DNA from: JAZGER01 sp036480335
GTDB taxonomy: Bacteria > Pseudomonadota > Gammaproteobacteria > DSM-19610
Length of the DNA: 34,635 nucleotides
Assembly: GCA_036480335.1 (NCBI GenBank)
Contig: JAZGGH010000056.1
Location: 1-34,635, forward strand
Reading direction: 5' to 3'
Position numbers and translations under genes: made by a program. Numbering within the stretch: the first letter of the stretch is position 1; each line of letters starts with the position of its first letter. Positions 1 through 7,790 of the stretch are shown piece after piece. Under the pieces are notes generated by a model. The model was not told where the DNA came from and searched no databases. It saw only the letters and a program-made list of their open reading frames with translations.

Positions 1-128
1 CGGGTGATAACGTTAAGATGGTTGTGACGTTGATTGCACCGATTGCGATGGAAGACGGTCTTCGTTTTGCGATTCGTGAAGGTGGTCGTACGGTTGGTGC
101 AGGTGTTGTCGCCAAAATTATCGAGTAA
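1..128 (+). CDS. tuf: Elongation factor Tu, C-terminal end (partial)
   Basis: Only the last 41 codons are present, read from base 3 to the TAA at 126-128. They encode the end of the third beta-barrel domain of EF-Tu, with the typical run LRFAIREGGRTVGAGVV and the terminal KIIE. EF-Tu is the GTPase that brings aminoacyl-tRNA to the ribosomal A site. Its position 53 bp before rpsJ matches the junction of the str operon (rpsL-rpsG-fusA-tuf) with the S10 operon in Proteobacteria. The 5' part lies outside the window. Confidence 0.97.
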   Translation, partial: GDNVKMVVTLIAPIAMEDGLRFAIREGGRTVGAGVVAKIIE

Positions 129-142
129 TCTGGATTATTTAA

Positions 143-163
143 GGGCAGCTATAAACGCTGCTC
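143..163 (+). terminator. Small hairpin between tuf and rpsJ (weak terminator or attenuator candidate)
   Basis: A 7-bp stem, GGGCAGC paired with GCTGCTC and containing one G-U pair, encloses a 7-base loop. A short, interrupted T-rich stretch (TGTTCTTT) follows. There is no clean U tract, so it could at most attenuate readthrough from tuf into the ribosomal genes. Its function is inferred from shape only. Confidence 0.3.
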
Positions 164-181
164 TGTTCTTTAGAGGTTTAT

Positions 182-493
182 ATGGCAAATCAGAAAATCA
201 GAATTCGTCTGAAGGCTTTTGATCACAGGCTGATTGACAAGTCTGCACGTGAAATTGTCGAGACAGCTCGTCGTACCGGGGCCCAGGTTCGTGGTCCAAT
301 ACCTCTTCCTACAAAGAAAGAGCGGTTTACCATCCTGATATCCCCGCATGTGAATAAAGATGCGCGAGATCAATATGAGATTCGCACACATAAACGCCTG
401 ATGGATATAGTAGATCCAACAGACAAGACAGTTGATGCCTTAATGAAACTTGATCTTGCTGCCGGTGTTGATGTTCAGATCAAACTTAGTTGA
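182..493 (+). CDS. rpsJ: 30S ribosomal protein S10
   Basis: The 103-residue product is collinear with bacterial S10, with the signature region around IRTHKRLMDI. S10 sits in the head of the 30S subunit. In Proteobacteria it also acts as NusE, binding NusB at boxA in transcription antitermination. The ATG at 182 has an AGAGG ribosome binding site 5 bases upstream. It is the first gene of the S10 operon here and follows tuf closely, with rplC next. Length equals that of the E. coli protein. Confidence 0.98.
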   Translation: MANQKIRIRLKAFDHRLIDKSAREIVETARRTGAQVRGPIPLPTKKERFTILISPHVNKDARDQYEIRTHKRLMDIVDPTDKTVDALMKLDLAAGVDVQIKLS

Positions 494-534
494 TTAACTG
501 TGGTTAGTCAGGATTAGTGTAAGAGGTTAGTAAA

Positions 535-1176
535 ATGACAATTGGTCTTGTTGGACGAAAAGCTGGAATGACTCGTGTTTTTACAGAGATGGGTGAGTCT
601 GTGCCGGTGACAGTGCTTGAAATTGAGCCAAACCGTATTACTCAGATAAAGAATGAAGAAGGCGATGGTTATCGCGCTATACAGATTACATTGGGTAGTC
701 GTCGTGCTTCGCGCGTTACTAAAGCTGCTGCTGGCCATTTTGCAAAGGCGGGCACTGAGGCTGGGCGTGGTTTGTGGGAATTTCGTCTGGATGCCGACGA
801 AGGCGCTGATCTGACTGCTGGGTCTCAAATCAAACTGGATATTTTTGAGGCTGGTCAGAAAGTAGACGTGGCAGGAACAACTATCGGTAAAGGTTTTGCC
901 GGTGGAGTTAAGCGTCATCATTTTAAGATGCAGGATGCGACACATGGTAATTCATTATCGCATCGTGCACCTGGTTCAATTGGTCAGTGTCAGACTCCTG
1001 GGCGAGTTTTTAAAGGTAAGAAAATGGCAGGCCACATGGGTGATGTTCGTCGTACAGCACAAAATCTTGAGATTGTTCAAATCGATCAGGAACGAAATCT
1101 ACTTCTGGTTAAAGGTGCAGTCCCTGGGTCAAAAGGCAGCGATGTTATAGTAACCCCAGCGGTTAAATCGCGTTAA
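535..1176 (+). CDS. rplC: 50S ribosomal protein L3
   Basis: The 213-residue product begins MTIGLVGRKAGMTRVF, the classic L3 start. It has the central loop that reaches toward the peptidyl transferase centre (residues about 125-165, GGVKRHHF...GSIGQCQTPGRVFKGKKMAGHMG). L3 is an early assembly protein that nucleates 50S folding. The Gln in the GQCQTPGRV segment is the residue methylated by PrmB in E. coli; modification here is inferred. The ATG follows AAGAGG, and rplD starts 8-11 bp after the stop. Confidence 0.98.
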   Translation: MTIGLVGRKAGMTRVFTEMGESVPVTVLEIEPNRITQIKNEEGDGYRAIQITLGSRRASRVTKAAAGHFAKAGTEAGRGLWEFRLDADEGADLTAGSQIKLDIFEAGQKVDVAGTTIGKGFAGGVKRHHFKMQDATHGNSLSHRAPGSIGQCQTPGRVFKGKKMAGHMGDVRRTAQNLEIVQIDQERNLLLVKGAVPGSKGSDVIVTPAVKSR

Positions 1177-1187
1177 AGGAATCGATG

Positions 1188-1793
1188 ATGGATTTACAAA
1201 TTCAAAATGGTAGTAGCGTCTCGGTTTCTGACAAAGTATTTGGTCAGGAGTTTAATGAAACGCTAGTGCATCAGGTGGTCGTGGCATATATGGCTGCGGG
1301 CCGTGCAGGGACCAGGGCTCAAAAGAATCGTTCTGATGTGCGTGGTGGTGGCGCAAAACCGTTCCGCCAGAAAGGTACTGGTCGTGCACGAGCAGGTACT
1401 TCCCGTAGTCCATTATGGCGCGGTGGTGGTACAACTTTTGCTGCCAGGCCGCAGGATTATTCTCAAAAAGTGAATAAAAAAGCTTATCGCTCTGCGATCA
1501 GATCGATTTTGTCAGAACTGAACAGGCAAGGTCGATTAGTCCTAGTTGATGAGTTTTCAGTTGATGCGCCAAAAACAAAAACTCTTTTGCAGAAGTTGGC
1601 AGCTATGAATATTGAAGGCAGTGTACTGATAGTAAGTCATGAACCAGACGAAAATTTATTCCTGTCTGCAAGAAATGTTCATACGATTGATATTCTAGAT
1701 ACTGAAATCACTGACCCGGTAAGCCTTGTGGGTTTTGAAACGGTTATTATGACAGTACCAGCCTTGCGTGAATTTGAGGAGAGATTGTCATGA
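1188..1793 (+). CDS. rplD: 50S ribosomal protein L4
   Basis: The product is a 201-residue L4 with the long extended loop (residues about 40-95, rich in Arg and Gly, including GTGRARAGTSRSPLWRGGG) that lines the nascent peptide exit tunnel. Two ATGs lie in tandem at 1185 and 1188. The second gives the usual length and a better 7-base spacing from the AAGGA at 1176-1180, so it is chosen; the first would add one Met. In E. coli L4 represses its own operon through the S10 leader, but the short space upstream of rpsJ here seems to lack that leader. The stop overlaps the rplW start. Confidence 0.97.
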   Translation: MDLQIQNGSSVSVSDKVFGQEFNETLVHQVVVAYMAAGRAGTRAQKNRSDVRGGGAKPFRQKGTGRARAGTSRSPLWRGGGTTFAARPQDYSQKVNKKAYRSAIRSILSELNRQGRLVLVDEFSVDAPKTKTLLQKLAAMNIEGSVLIVSHEPDENLFLSARNVHTIDILDTEITDPVSLVGFETVIMTVPALREFEERLS

Positions 1794-2086
1794 AAATGAG
1801 TCGATTGACGAAGGTGCTTGTAGGCCCGGTCGTTTCAGAAAAAAGTACCCGTGTTGCTGATAGTAGCAGGCAGGTTGTTTTTAAGGTCTTACCTGATGCA
1901 AGCAAGCCTGAAATACGCCAGGCGATTGAAAAGATGTTTGATGTAAAAGTGACTGATGTTCAGACCATGAATGTTAAAGGTAAGATCAAGCGTTTTGGTC
2001 AGAAGCTGGGTAAACGCTCTGACTGGAAAAAAGCCTACGTTACACTGGCTGAAGGGTCTGATATTAATTTTGTAGGAGCCGAGTAG
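1790..2086 (+). CDS. rplW: 50S ribosomal protein L23
   Basis: The 98-residue product has the L23 core (VLVGPVVSEKSTR, then FKVLPDASKPEIRQAIEKMF). L23 rings the exit of the peptide tunnel and is the docking site for trigger factor and the signal recognition particle. The ATG at 1790 overlaps the rplD stop (ATGA), which suggests translational coupling; a GAGGAGAG stretch inside the end of rplD can serve as binding site. A second in-frame ATG two codons later is an alternative start. Confidence 0.97.
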   Translation: MKMSRLTKVLVGPVVSEKSTRVADSSRQVVFKVLPDASKPEIRQAIEKMFDVKVTDVQTMNVKGKIKRFGQKLGKRSDWKKAYVTLAEGSDINFVGAE

Positions 2087-2117
2087 GCTCTGGTTATTTC
2101 TGGAACCGGATTAGATT

Positions 2118-2945
2118 ATGGCAATTGTAAAAACCAAGCCGACCTCTGCAGGTAGACGCTTTGTTGTCAAAGTTGTAGATACCAGGTTACATAAAGGTGC
2201 TCCTCATGCTCCACTACTTGAAAGAAAGACAAAAACAGGTGGGCGGAATAACGCGGGTCGTATTACAACCCGACATCGAGGTGGCGGACATAGACAGCAC
2301 TATCGTCTGATTGATTTTAAGCGAAATAAGGATAATATTCCCGCTCGCGTTGAAAGATTGGAGTATGATCCAAATCGCAGTGCGAATATTGCCCTGCTGC
2401 TCTATGCTGATGGAGAGCGCCGTTATATTCTGGCGCCCAAAGGGGTTGAGGCAGGAAGTACAATTGTGAGTGGTATTGATGCACCGATCAAACCAGGAAA
2501 TGCGATACCATTGCGTTATATCCCACTTGGTACCATGGTTCATTGTGTTGAAATGAAGCCTGGTAAAGGTGGTCAGATTGCTCGCAGCGCTGGTTGTGGT
2601 GTTCAGCTGGTTGCCAGAGAAGGACAGCATGCTACTTTAAGGTTGCGTTCTGGTGAAATGCGCAAGATACCTGCAGATTGTCGTGCAACGATTGGTGAAG
2701 TAGGGAATTCTGAGCATAATCTACGCTCACTCGGCAAGGCTGGTGCCAAACGCTGGCGCGGAGTCCGCCCAACAGTTCGCGGTGTTGCAATGAACCCGGT
2801 AGACCATCCTCATGGTGGTGGTGAAGGTCGTACATCAGGAGGTCGACATCCAGTGTCGCCCTGGGGTATGCCAACCAAGGGTTATAAAACACGTAAAAAC
2901 AAGCGTACCGATCATATGATTGTACGCCGTCGTAACAAGAAATAA
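2118..2945 (+). CDS. rplB: 50S ribosomal protein L2
   Basis: The 275-residue product is a full-length L2. It ends with the conserved MNPVDHPHGGGEGR segment containing the functionally important histidine, and a Lys/Arg-rich tail (TRKNKRTDHMIVRRRNKK). L2 is a primary 23S rRNA binding protein needed for subunit association and for organising the peptidyl transferase centre. The ribosome binding site before the ATG is weak (CCGGA some distance upstream), so translation may partly depend on rplW upstream. Confidence 0.98.
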   Translation: MAIVKTKPTSAGRRFVVKVVDTRLHKGAPHAPLLERKTKTGGRNNAGRITTRHRGGGHRQHYRLIDFKRNKDNIPARVERLEYDPNRSANIALLLYADGERRYILAPKGVEAGSTIVSGIDAPIKPGNAIPLRYIPLGTMVHCVEMKPGKGGQIARSAGCGVQLVAREGQHATLRLRSGEMRKIPADCRATIGEVGNSEHNLRSLGKAGAKRWRGVRPTVRGVAMNPVDHPHGGGEGRTSGGRHPVSPWGMPTKGYKTRKNKRTDHMIVRRRNKK

Positions 2946-2961
2946 TTGAGAGGTTAGTACT

Positions 2962-3234
2962 GTGCCACGTTCAGTAAGCAAAGGTCCTTTTATTGATCTT
3001 CATTTGATGAAGAAAGTTGAAGAGGCTGTCAGTAGTAATAGCCGCAGACCAATTAAAACCTGGTCGCGCCGCTCAATGGTTCTTCCGGATATGGTGGGAT
3101 TGACCATTGCTGTGCATAATGGCAGGCAGCATGTGCCAGTACTTATCAATGAAAATATGGTGGGCCATAAGTTAGGTGAGTTTGCTATGACACGAACTTT
3201 TAAAGGCCATTCCGCAGACAAGCAAGCGAAATAG
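2962..3234 (+). CDS. rpsS: 30S ribosomal protein S19
   Basis: The 90-residue product starts MPRSVSKGPFID and contains the S19 signature (VGHKLGEFAMTRTFKGH). It lies in the 30S head beside S13 and touches the A-site finger of the large subunit. The start codon is GTG at 2962, preceded by GAGAGG at 2948-2953. No ATG fits the conserved N-terminus, so the GTG is well supported. Order rplB-rpsS-rplV-rpsC is as in E. coli. Confidence 0.97.
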   Translation: MPRSVSKGPFIDLHLMKKVEEAVSSNSRRPIKTWSRRSMVLPDMVGLTIAVHNGRQHVPVLINENMVGHKLGEFAMTRTFKGHSADKQAK

Positions 3235-3242
3235 GAGCAATC

Positions 3243-3572
3243 ATGGAAGCCAGCGCAAAACTAAGCTATGCACATATAGCGCCGCAGAAATGCAGGTTGG
3301 TTGCAGACCAGATTCGTGGCCTGCCTGTTGAAAAAGCTCTCGAAACCTTGATGTTTAGTAACAAAAAAGCAGCGCACCTGGTAAAAAAGGTGCTTGAGTC
3401 TGCGATAGCTAATGCTGAGCATAATGAAGGTGCTGATGTTGATGAGCTGAAAGTTTCAAAGATTTATATTAATGCAGGCGCTACTCAGAAACGATTCAGG
3501 GCCAGGGCTAAGGGTCGCGGAAACAGAATCCTTAAACGATCCAGTCATATTTGTGTGACTGTTGCAGAATAG
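3243..3572 (+). CDS. rplV: 50S ribosomal protein L22
   Basis: The 109-residue product matches L22, with LSYAHIAPQKCRLVADQIRG at the N-terminus. The C-terminal hairpin (about 80-100, AGATQKRFRARAKGRGNRI) forms part of the tunnel constriction together with L4. This tip is where macrolide resistance changes arise in other bacteria; nothing unusual is visible here. AGGAG lies 6 bases before the ATG, and the gene starts 8 bp after rpsS. Confidence 0.97.
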   Translation: MEASAKLSYAHIAPQKCRLVADQIRGLPVEKALETLMFSNKKAAHLVKKVLESAIANAEHNEGADVDELKVSKIYINAGATQKRFRARAKGRGNRILKRSSHICVTVAE

Positions 3573-3599
3573 TTAACGAACCGAGATTAGAGAACAGCT

Positions 3600-4283
3600 A
3601 TGGGACAAAAAGTACATCCAATCGGTATCAGGCTTGGCATTGTCAAGGACTGGAATTCTACGTGGTATGCAGATACAAAAGACTACGCGAACTTTCTGAA
3701 TCAGGATCTTGAGGTCAGGGCTTTTATAAAAAAACGTCTTCAAAGAGCCTCTGTAAGTCATATTGAAATTCAGCGTCCAGCTAACAATGCGATTATTACT
3801 GTTCACTCGGCTAGACCGGGTATTGTGATTGGCAAGAAGGGTGAAGATATCGAGCGCCTGCGGAATGAGGTTTCTAAAAAAATGAATATGCCAGTGCATA
3901 TTAATATTGAAGAGATCCGCAAACCGGAAATTGATGCGCAACTGGTCGCAGAAGGGGTGGCTCAGCAGCTGGAAAGGCGTATCATGTACCGTCGCGCTAT
4001 GAAAAGAGCGGTGAGTAATGCGATGCGCCTGGGTGCGCAGGGCATTAAGATTAAAGTCGGCGGCCGTTTGAATGGCGCTGAAATTGCGCGGAGCGAATGG
4101 TATCGTGAAGGGCGAGTTCCATTGCATACGCTGCGTGCTGATATTGATTACGGTTTTGCCGAAGCAGCTACAACGTATGGCATCATCGGTGTTAAAACCT
4201 GGATATTCAAGGGTGAGATTCTGAGTCGCGAAGCTCAGTCGGCAACTAAAGAAGCGCCAGCAAAATCAACGGCAAGTAAGTAA
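3600..4283 (+). CDS. rpsC: 30S ribosomal protein S3
   Basis: The 227-residue product starts MGQKVHPIGIRLGI and contains a KH type II domain with the GXXG loop as IGKKGEDIERL (about 78-88), then the conserved EIARSEWYREGRVPLHTLRADIDY. S3 lies at the mRNA entry channel and contributes to mRNA helicase activity. The C-terminal tail is rich in Ala, Lys and Ser and poorly conserved, which is normal for the family. It lies between rplV and rplP. Confidence 0.98.
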   Translation: MGQKVHPIGIRLGIVKDWNSTWYADTKDYANFLNQDLEVRAFIKKRLQRASVSHIEIQRPANNAIITVHSARPGIVIGKKGEDIERLRNEVSKKMNMPVHINIEEIRKPEIDAQLVAEGVAQQLERRIMYRRAMKRAVSNAMRLGAQGIKIKVGGRLNGAEIARSEWYREGRVPLHTLRADIDYGFAEAATTYGIIGVKTWIFKGEILSREAQSATKEAPAKSTASK

Positions 4284-4298
4284 ACGGGAAATAGGTCC

Positions 4299-4712
4299 AT
4301 GTTACAACCTAAAAGAACGAAATTTAGAAAACAGCACAAAGGCCGTAACCGCGGTCTGGCGCAAAGTGGAAATAAGGTGAGTTTTGGTGAGTTTGGTCTC
4401 AAAGCAACAACGCGAGGGCAAATTACTGCAAGACAAATTGAAGCAGCAAGACGAGCCATCACACGTAAAGTAAAACGTGGAGGTAAACTCTGGATCCGTA
4501 TATTTCCAGATGTTCCTATAACCAAAAAACCTATTGAAGTACGCATGGGTAAAGGTAAGGGTAATGTCGAATATTGGGTTGCAAAAATTCAACCTGGACG
4601 TGTAATTTATGAAATGGAAGGGGTGTCCGAAGAGCTTGCTCGTCAGGCATTCAAGCTTGCCGCTGCGAAACTTCCAGTTAGAACAGCCTTTGTTAACCGG
4701 TCGGTGATGTAA
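4299..4712 (+). CDS. rplP: 50S ribosomal protein L16
   Basis: The 137-residue product starts MLQPKRTKFRKQHKGRN and has the two L16 signatures (IRIFPDVPITKKPIEVRMGKG and the AKIQPGRVIYEMEGV segment). L16 sits next to the A and P site tRNA elbows. The Arg in the MGKGKG neighbourhood is hydroxylated by RoxA (YcfD) in E. coli; that is family knowledge, not visible here. The stop shares a base with the rpmC start (TAATG), suggesting coupled translation. Confidence 0.98.
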   Translation: MLQPKRTKFRKQHKGRNRGLAQSGNKVSFGEFGLKATTRGQITARQIEAARRAITRKVKRGGKLWIRIFPDVPITKKPIEVRMGKGKGNVEYWVAKIQPGRVIYEMEGVSEELARQAFKLAAAKLPVRTAFVNRSVM

Positions 4713-4918
4713 TGAAAGCTAGCGAACTAAAAAGTAAATCAGTTGATGAGCTTGACAAAGAGCTTGATAGCTTGTTGCGAGAGCAGTTTACGCTGCGGAT
4801 GCAGAAAGGTAGTGGGCAGTTGTCACGTCCTGACCAGGTAAAAAAAGTGCGTCGAAGTATTGCGCGAGTCAAAACAGTGCTGAATCAAAAAGCCAGTGGA
4901 GGCGCTGCACATGAGTGA
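4712..4918 (+). CDS. rpmC: 50S ribosomal protein L29
   Basis: The 68-residue helical protein starts MKASELKSKSVDELDKEL and has the L29 core LLREQFTLRMQKGSGQL. L29 lies beside L23 at the tunnel exit. The start overlaps the rplP stop by one base (TAATG), and the end overlaps the rpsQ start by 8 bases. No separate strong ribosome binding site is present, so coupling to rplP is likely. Confidence 0.96.
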   Translation: MKASELKSKSVDELDKELDSLLREQFTLRMQKGSGQLSRPDQVKKVRRSIARVKTVLNQKASGGAAHE

Positions 4919-5171
4919 ATCTAAATCAGTTCGGATGCTGACTGGGCGTGTAGTCAGTGACAAAATGGAAAAAAGTGCGGTCGTTCTGGTTGAGCGCCAG
5001 ATCAAGCATCCTTTGTACGGAAAATATATTAAGCGTTCTACTCGGTACCACATTCATGATGAAGAAAATACCTGTAATGAAGGTGACAAAGTTTCAATTC
5101 AGGAATGCAAGCCTATTTCCAGGCACAAGTCCTGGACATTGGTAGAAGTGATACAGCGTTCTGTTGGGTGA
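4911..5171 (+). CDS. rpsQ: 30S ribosomal protein S17
   Basis: The 86-residue OB-fold protein contains the S17 features GRVVSDKMEKSAVVLVER and HDEENTCNEGDKVSIQECKPISRHKSW. It is an early 16S rRNA binder in the 30S body. The ATG at 4911 is chosen over an upstream in-frame GTG (4896) because it matches the family length and has GGAGG 9 bases upstream. It overlaps rpmC by 8 bases and ends the S10 operon by analogy with E. coli. No terminator is visible before rplN, so transcription may continue. Confidence 0.96.
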   Translation: MSESKSVRMLTGRVVSDKMEKSAVVLVERQIKHPLYGKYIKRSTRYHIHDEENTCNEGDKVSIQECKPISRHKSWTLVEVIQRSVG

Positions 5172-5206
5172 CCCGGCAGTAAATAAGAAGAGTTGAGTGA
5201 AATAAC

Positions 5207-5575
5207 ATGATCCAGATGCAAACTAAACTGGATGTCGCAGATAATAGCGGCGCCCGCAAGCTGCAGTGCATTAAAGTACTAGGTGGCTCTCACAGGCGTT
5301 ATGCAGGTATTGGTGATGTCATTAAAGTCAGTATAAAAGAAGCTATACCTCGCGGTAAGGTTAAGAAGGGCGAGGTGTATAATGCTGTCGTGGTACGTAC
5401 CGCAAAGGGTGTTAGGCGCCCGGATGGTTCTCTTATTCGTTTTGATGGCAATGCTGCTGTTTTATTAAACGCCAAGTTAGAACCTATCGGTACTCGTATT
5501 TTTGGCCCGGTTACTCGTGAATTAAGAAGTGAGCGGTTCATGAAAATTATTTCTTTAGCGCCTGAAGTGCTTTAA
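5207..5575 (+). CDS. rplN: 50S ribosomal protein L14
   Basis: The 122-residue product starts MIQMQTKLDVADNSGARKLQCIKVLGG, the L14 signature. It lies at the subunit interface, contacts 16S rRNA helix 14 in an inter-subunit bridge, and is the docking site for the silencing factor RsfS in other bacteria. It is the first gene of the spc operon by E. coli convention. The gap from rpsQ is only 35 bp, and no terminator or clear promoter is seen there. Confidence 0.98.
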   Translation: MIQMQTKLDVADNSGARKLQCIKVLGGSHRRYAGIGDVIKVSIKEAIPRGKVKKGEVYNAVVVRTAKGVRRPDGSLIRFDGNAAVLLNAKLEPIGTRIFGPVTRELRSERFMKIISLAPEVL

Positions 5576-5586
5576 GGCAGGTAAAC

Positions 5587-5907
5587 ATGAACAAAATCAG
5601 AAAAGGTGATGATGTAGTTGTTTCTGTTGGAAAAGACAGAGGCAAGAGAGGGCTGGTTACAAAAGTTTTGCCCGAAGCTGACCGCATCATTGTTGAAAAT
5701 GTTAATGTGGCAAAAAAACATACCAAAGCAAATCCTCAAGCAGGTGTAGCGGGTGGTATTATCGAAAAAGAAATGCCTATCCATGTGTCGAATGTCATGC
5801 TTTATAATCCCCAGACTAAAAAGGGTGACAGGATTGGTTTCAAAATTCTGGAAGATGGGCAGAAAGTCAGGATATACAAATCCACAAATGAAGTTGTGGA
5901 TGTTTAA
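5587..5907 (+). CDS. rplX: 50S ribosomal protein L24
   Basis: The 106-residue product carries an N-terminal KOW motif (about residues 4-35, RKGDDVVVSVGKDRGKRG). L24 is one of the two proteins that start 50S assembly and lies near the tunnel exit. The ATG follows a short AGG site 11 bp after rplN. Length is close to the E. coli protein (104). Confidence 0.97.
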   Translation: MNKIRKGDDVVVSVGKDRGKRGLVTKVLPEADRIIVENVNVAKKHTKANPQAGVAGGIIEKEMPIHVSNVMLYNPQTKKGDRIGFKILEDGQKVRIYKSTNEVVDV

Positions 5908-5927
5908 TCAACATTGTGAGAACTGAG

Positions 5928-6467
5928 ATGGCCAGGTTACAAGAATTTTATCGGGATGAAATAGTTAAAAAGCTGACAGAGCAGTTTAGTTACAAAAACC
6001 GTATGCAAGTTCCTAAGATTACCAAAATCACACTCAATATGGGTGTTGGAGAGGCATTGGGTGATCGCAAGGTTATGGATCATGCGGTTGGTGATATGAC
6101 AAAGATAGTCGGTCAGAAACCGATTGTCAGAAATGCAAGAAAATCTGTTGCCGGTTTTAAGGTGCGTGAAGGCTGGCCTATTGGTTGTAAGGTGACACTG
6201 CGCCGTGAAAAAATGTATGAATTTCTTGATCGTTTGATCAGTATTGCAATTCCGCGCATCAGAGATTTTCGCGGATTGAATGCAAAGTCATTTGATGGTC
6301 GAGGCAATTATAATATGGGTGTTCAGGAGCAGATAATCTTTCCTGAAATTGATTACGATAAGATAGATACTCTACGTGGTTTAGATGTCAATATTACCAC
6401 GACTGCAACTACGGATGAGGAAGGGCGAGCTTTGCTTGCTGCATTTAACTTCCCATTCAAAAACTGA
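5928..6467 (+). CDS. rplE: 50S ribosomal protein L5
   Basis: The 179-residue product, the same length as in E. coli, has the L5 signature (KVTLRREKMYEFLDRLISIAIPRIRDFRG split across residues about 91-120). It binds 5S rRNA with L18 and contacts the P-site tRNA. The ATG at 5928 is chosen over an upstream in-frame GTG at 5916, as it gives the expected MARLQEFY start. In E. coli the S8 protein represses the spc operon at the start of this gene; I did not confirm such a site here. Confidence 0.97.
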   Translation: MARLQEFYRDEIVKKLTEQFSYKNRMQVPKITKITLNMGVGEALGDRKVMDHAVGDMTKIVGQKPIVRNARKSVAGFKVREGWPIGCKVTLRREKMYEFLDRLISIAIPRIRDFRGLNAKSFDGRGNYNMGVQEQIIFPEIDYDKIDTLRGLDVNITTTATTDEEGRALLAAFNFPFKN

Positions 6468-6474
6468 GGTTAGT

Positions 6475-6780
6475 ATGGCAAAGGTTTCAATGGTGCAGCG
6501 CGAGCTGAAACGTTCAAAAATGGTCAAACGTTATGCGGCTAAAAGAACGGCTTTAAAAGCAGTGATACGTGATATGTCGAAATCTGACGAGGAACGTTAT
6601 GAAGCGCAATTAAAATTGCAAACGCTGCCTCGTGATGCCAGTCCGGTAAGGCAAAGAAATCGTTGTCGAATTACTGGAAGACCTCATGGTTATTACAGAA
6701 AATTTGGACTTTCAAGGAATAAATTACGCGAAGCTGCGATGCGCGGGGATGTTCCTGGTTTAGTCAAGGCTAGCTGGTAG
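6475..6780 (+). CDS. rpsN: 30S ribosomal protein S14 (long, cysteine-poor form)
   Basis: The 101-residue product starts MAKVSMVQRELKR and ends GLVKASW, with the signature RNRCRITGRPHGYYRKFGLSR split over residues 62-82. It is the long form of S14 without the CXXC pairs that bind zinc in the short form. S14 is in the 30S head. The reading frame is open upstream to 6385, but the ATG at 6475, seven bases after the rplE stop with GAGG before it, gives the family length. Confidence 0.97.
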   Translation: MAKVSMVQRELKRSKMVKRYAAKRTALKAVIRDMSKSDEERYEAQLKLQTLPRDASPVRQRNRCRITGRPHGYYRKFGLSRNKLREAAMRGDVPGLVKASW

Positions 6781-6792
6781 GAGAATACGATT

Positions 6793-7185
6793 ATGATGAC
6801 TGACCCAATTGCTGATATGTTGACACGTATTCGAAATGCACAAATGGCAAATAAGGCCCATGTAACAATGCCAGCCTCGACGATGAAAGAATCTGTCGTC
6901 AAAGTTCTTATTGACGAGGGCTATCTGGATAGTTATGAAATTAAGTCGAATGATAACAAGCCAGAATTGAGCATTGTCCTGAAGTATTATAATGGCAAGC
7001 CTGTTATCAGTTTACTGAAAAGAGCAAGTCGTCCAGGTCTGCGTGTTTATAAAGGGAAGGGTGAGATTCCTCAAGTCCAGGATGGTCTAGGTGTTGCGAT
7101 TATCTCTACATCAAAAGGTGTGATGACAGATCGTGCAGCGCGCGCTGCAAACGAAGGTGGCGAAGTAATTTGCCTGGTATCGTAA
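6793..7185 (+). CDS. rpsH: 30S ribosomal protein S8
   Basis: The 130-residue product has DPIADMLTRIRNAQ near the N-terminus and the C-terminal signature GVMTDRAARAANEGGEVICLV. S8 binds the central domain of 16S rRNA and, in E. coli, represses spc operon translation. Tandem ATGs occur at 6793 and 6796; the first lies 9 bases from AGGAG (6779-6783) and is preferred. The binding site overlaps the rpsN stop. Confidence 0.97.
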   Translation: MMTDPIADMLTRIRNAQMANKAHVTMPASTMKESVVKVLIDEGYLDSYEIKSNDNKPELSIVLKYYNGKPVISLLKRASRPGLRVYKGKGEIPQVQDGLGVAIISTSKGVMTDRAARAANEGGEVICLVS

Positions 7186-7222
7186 GTAATTACGAATGAA
7201 ATTTGGTTGATGAGGCAAAGCC

Positions 7223-7756
7223 ATGTCAAGAGTAGCAAAAAATCCTGTTGTTATGCCATCTAGCGTTGAAGTGACATTAGATGGCCAGAACGTAACAGTT
7301 AAAGGTAGTAAAGGAAGTCTGCAGCACAAGATTAATCAGTCGGTTGAAGTAATAAAGGACGATAATGTTCTTAAATTTAAGCCGCGTGATGGGTCAAAAA
7401 GTGCAATGGCTTTGGCAGGAACAACCAGAGCGTTATTAAATAATATGGTGACTGGCGTATCAGATGGTTTTGAAAAAAAACTACTTCTGGTCGGAGTTGG
7501 TTACAGGGCCCAGATTCAGGGTAGTACGCTGAATTTGACGTTGGGTTTTTCACATCCGGTTAACTATGACGTGCCAGAAGGCATTACTGTTGAAACACCG
7601 AGCCAGACGGAAATAATAGTTAAAGGTATAGATAAACAGGCTGTTGGCCAGGTTGCTGCCAAAATAAGGGCCTATCGTCCACCAGAACCCTATAAAGGGA
7701 AAGGTGTGAAATACGCAGGTGAAGTGATAGTACGTAAAGAAGCGAAGAAGAAGTAA
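7223..7756 (+). CDS. rplF: 50S ribosomal protein L6
   Basis: The 177-residue product, as long as in E. coli, consists of two similar alpha/beta domains. It ends with the L6 signature PEPYKGKGVKYAGEVIVRKE. L6 lies near the factor-binding site and the sarcin-ricin loop. The ATG is preceded by GAGG. It follows rpsH by 37 bp in the standard spc order. Confidence 0.98.
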   Translation: MSRVAKNPVVMPSSVEVTLDGQNVTVKGSKGSLQHKINQSVEVIKDDNVLKFKPRDGSKSAMALAGTTRALLNNMVTGVSDGFEKKLLLVGVGYRAQIQGSTLNLTLGFSHPVNYDVPEGITVETPSQTEIIVKGIDKQAVGQVAAKIRAYRPPEPYKGKGVKYAGEVIVRKEAKKK

Positions 7757-7790
7757 GCTTCCTACCACAGACAATATTGAAGGCAGTAGA

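Noticed and set aside
3573..4127. 184-codon minus-strand reading frame antisense to rpsC
   Set aside because: It lies wholly inside the certain S3 gene on the other strand, and its sequence looks like a shadow with no recognisable domain.
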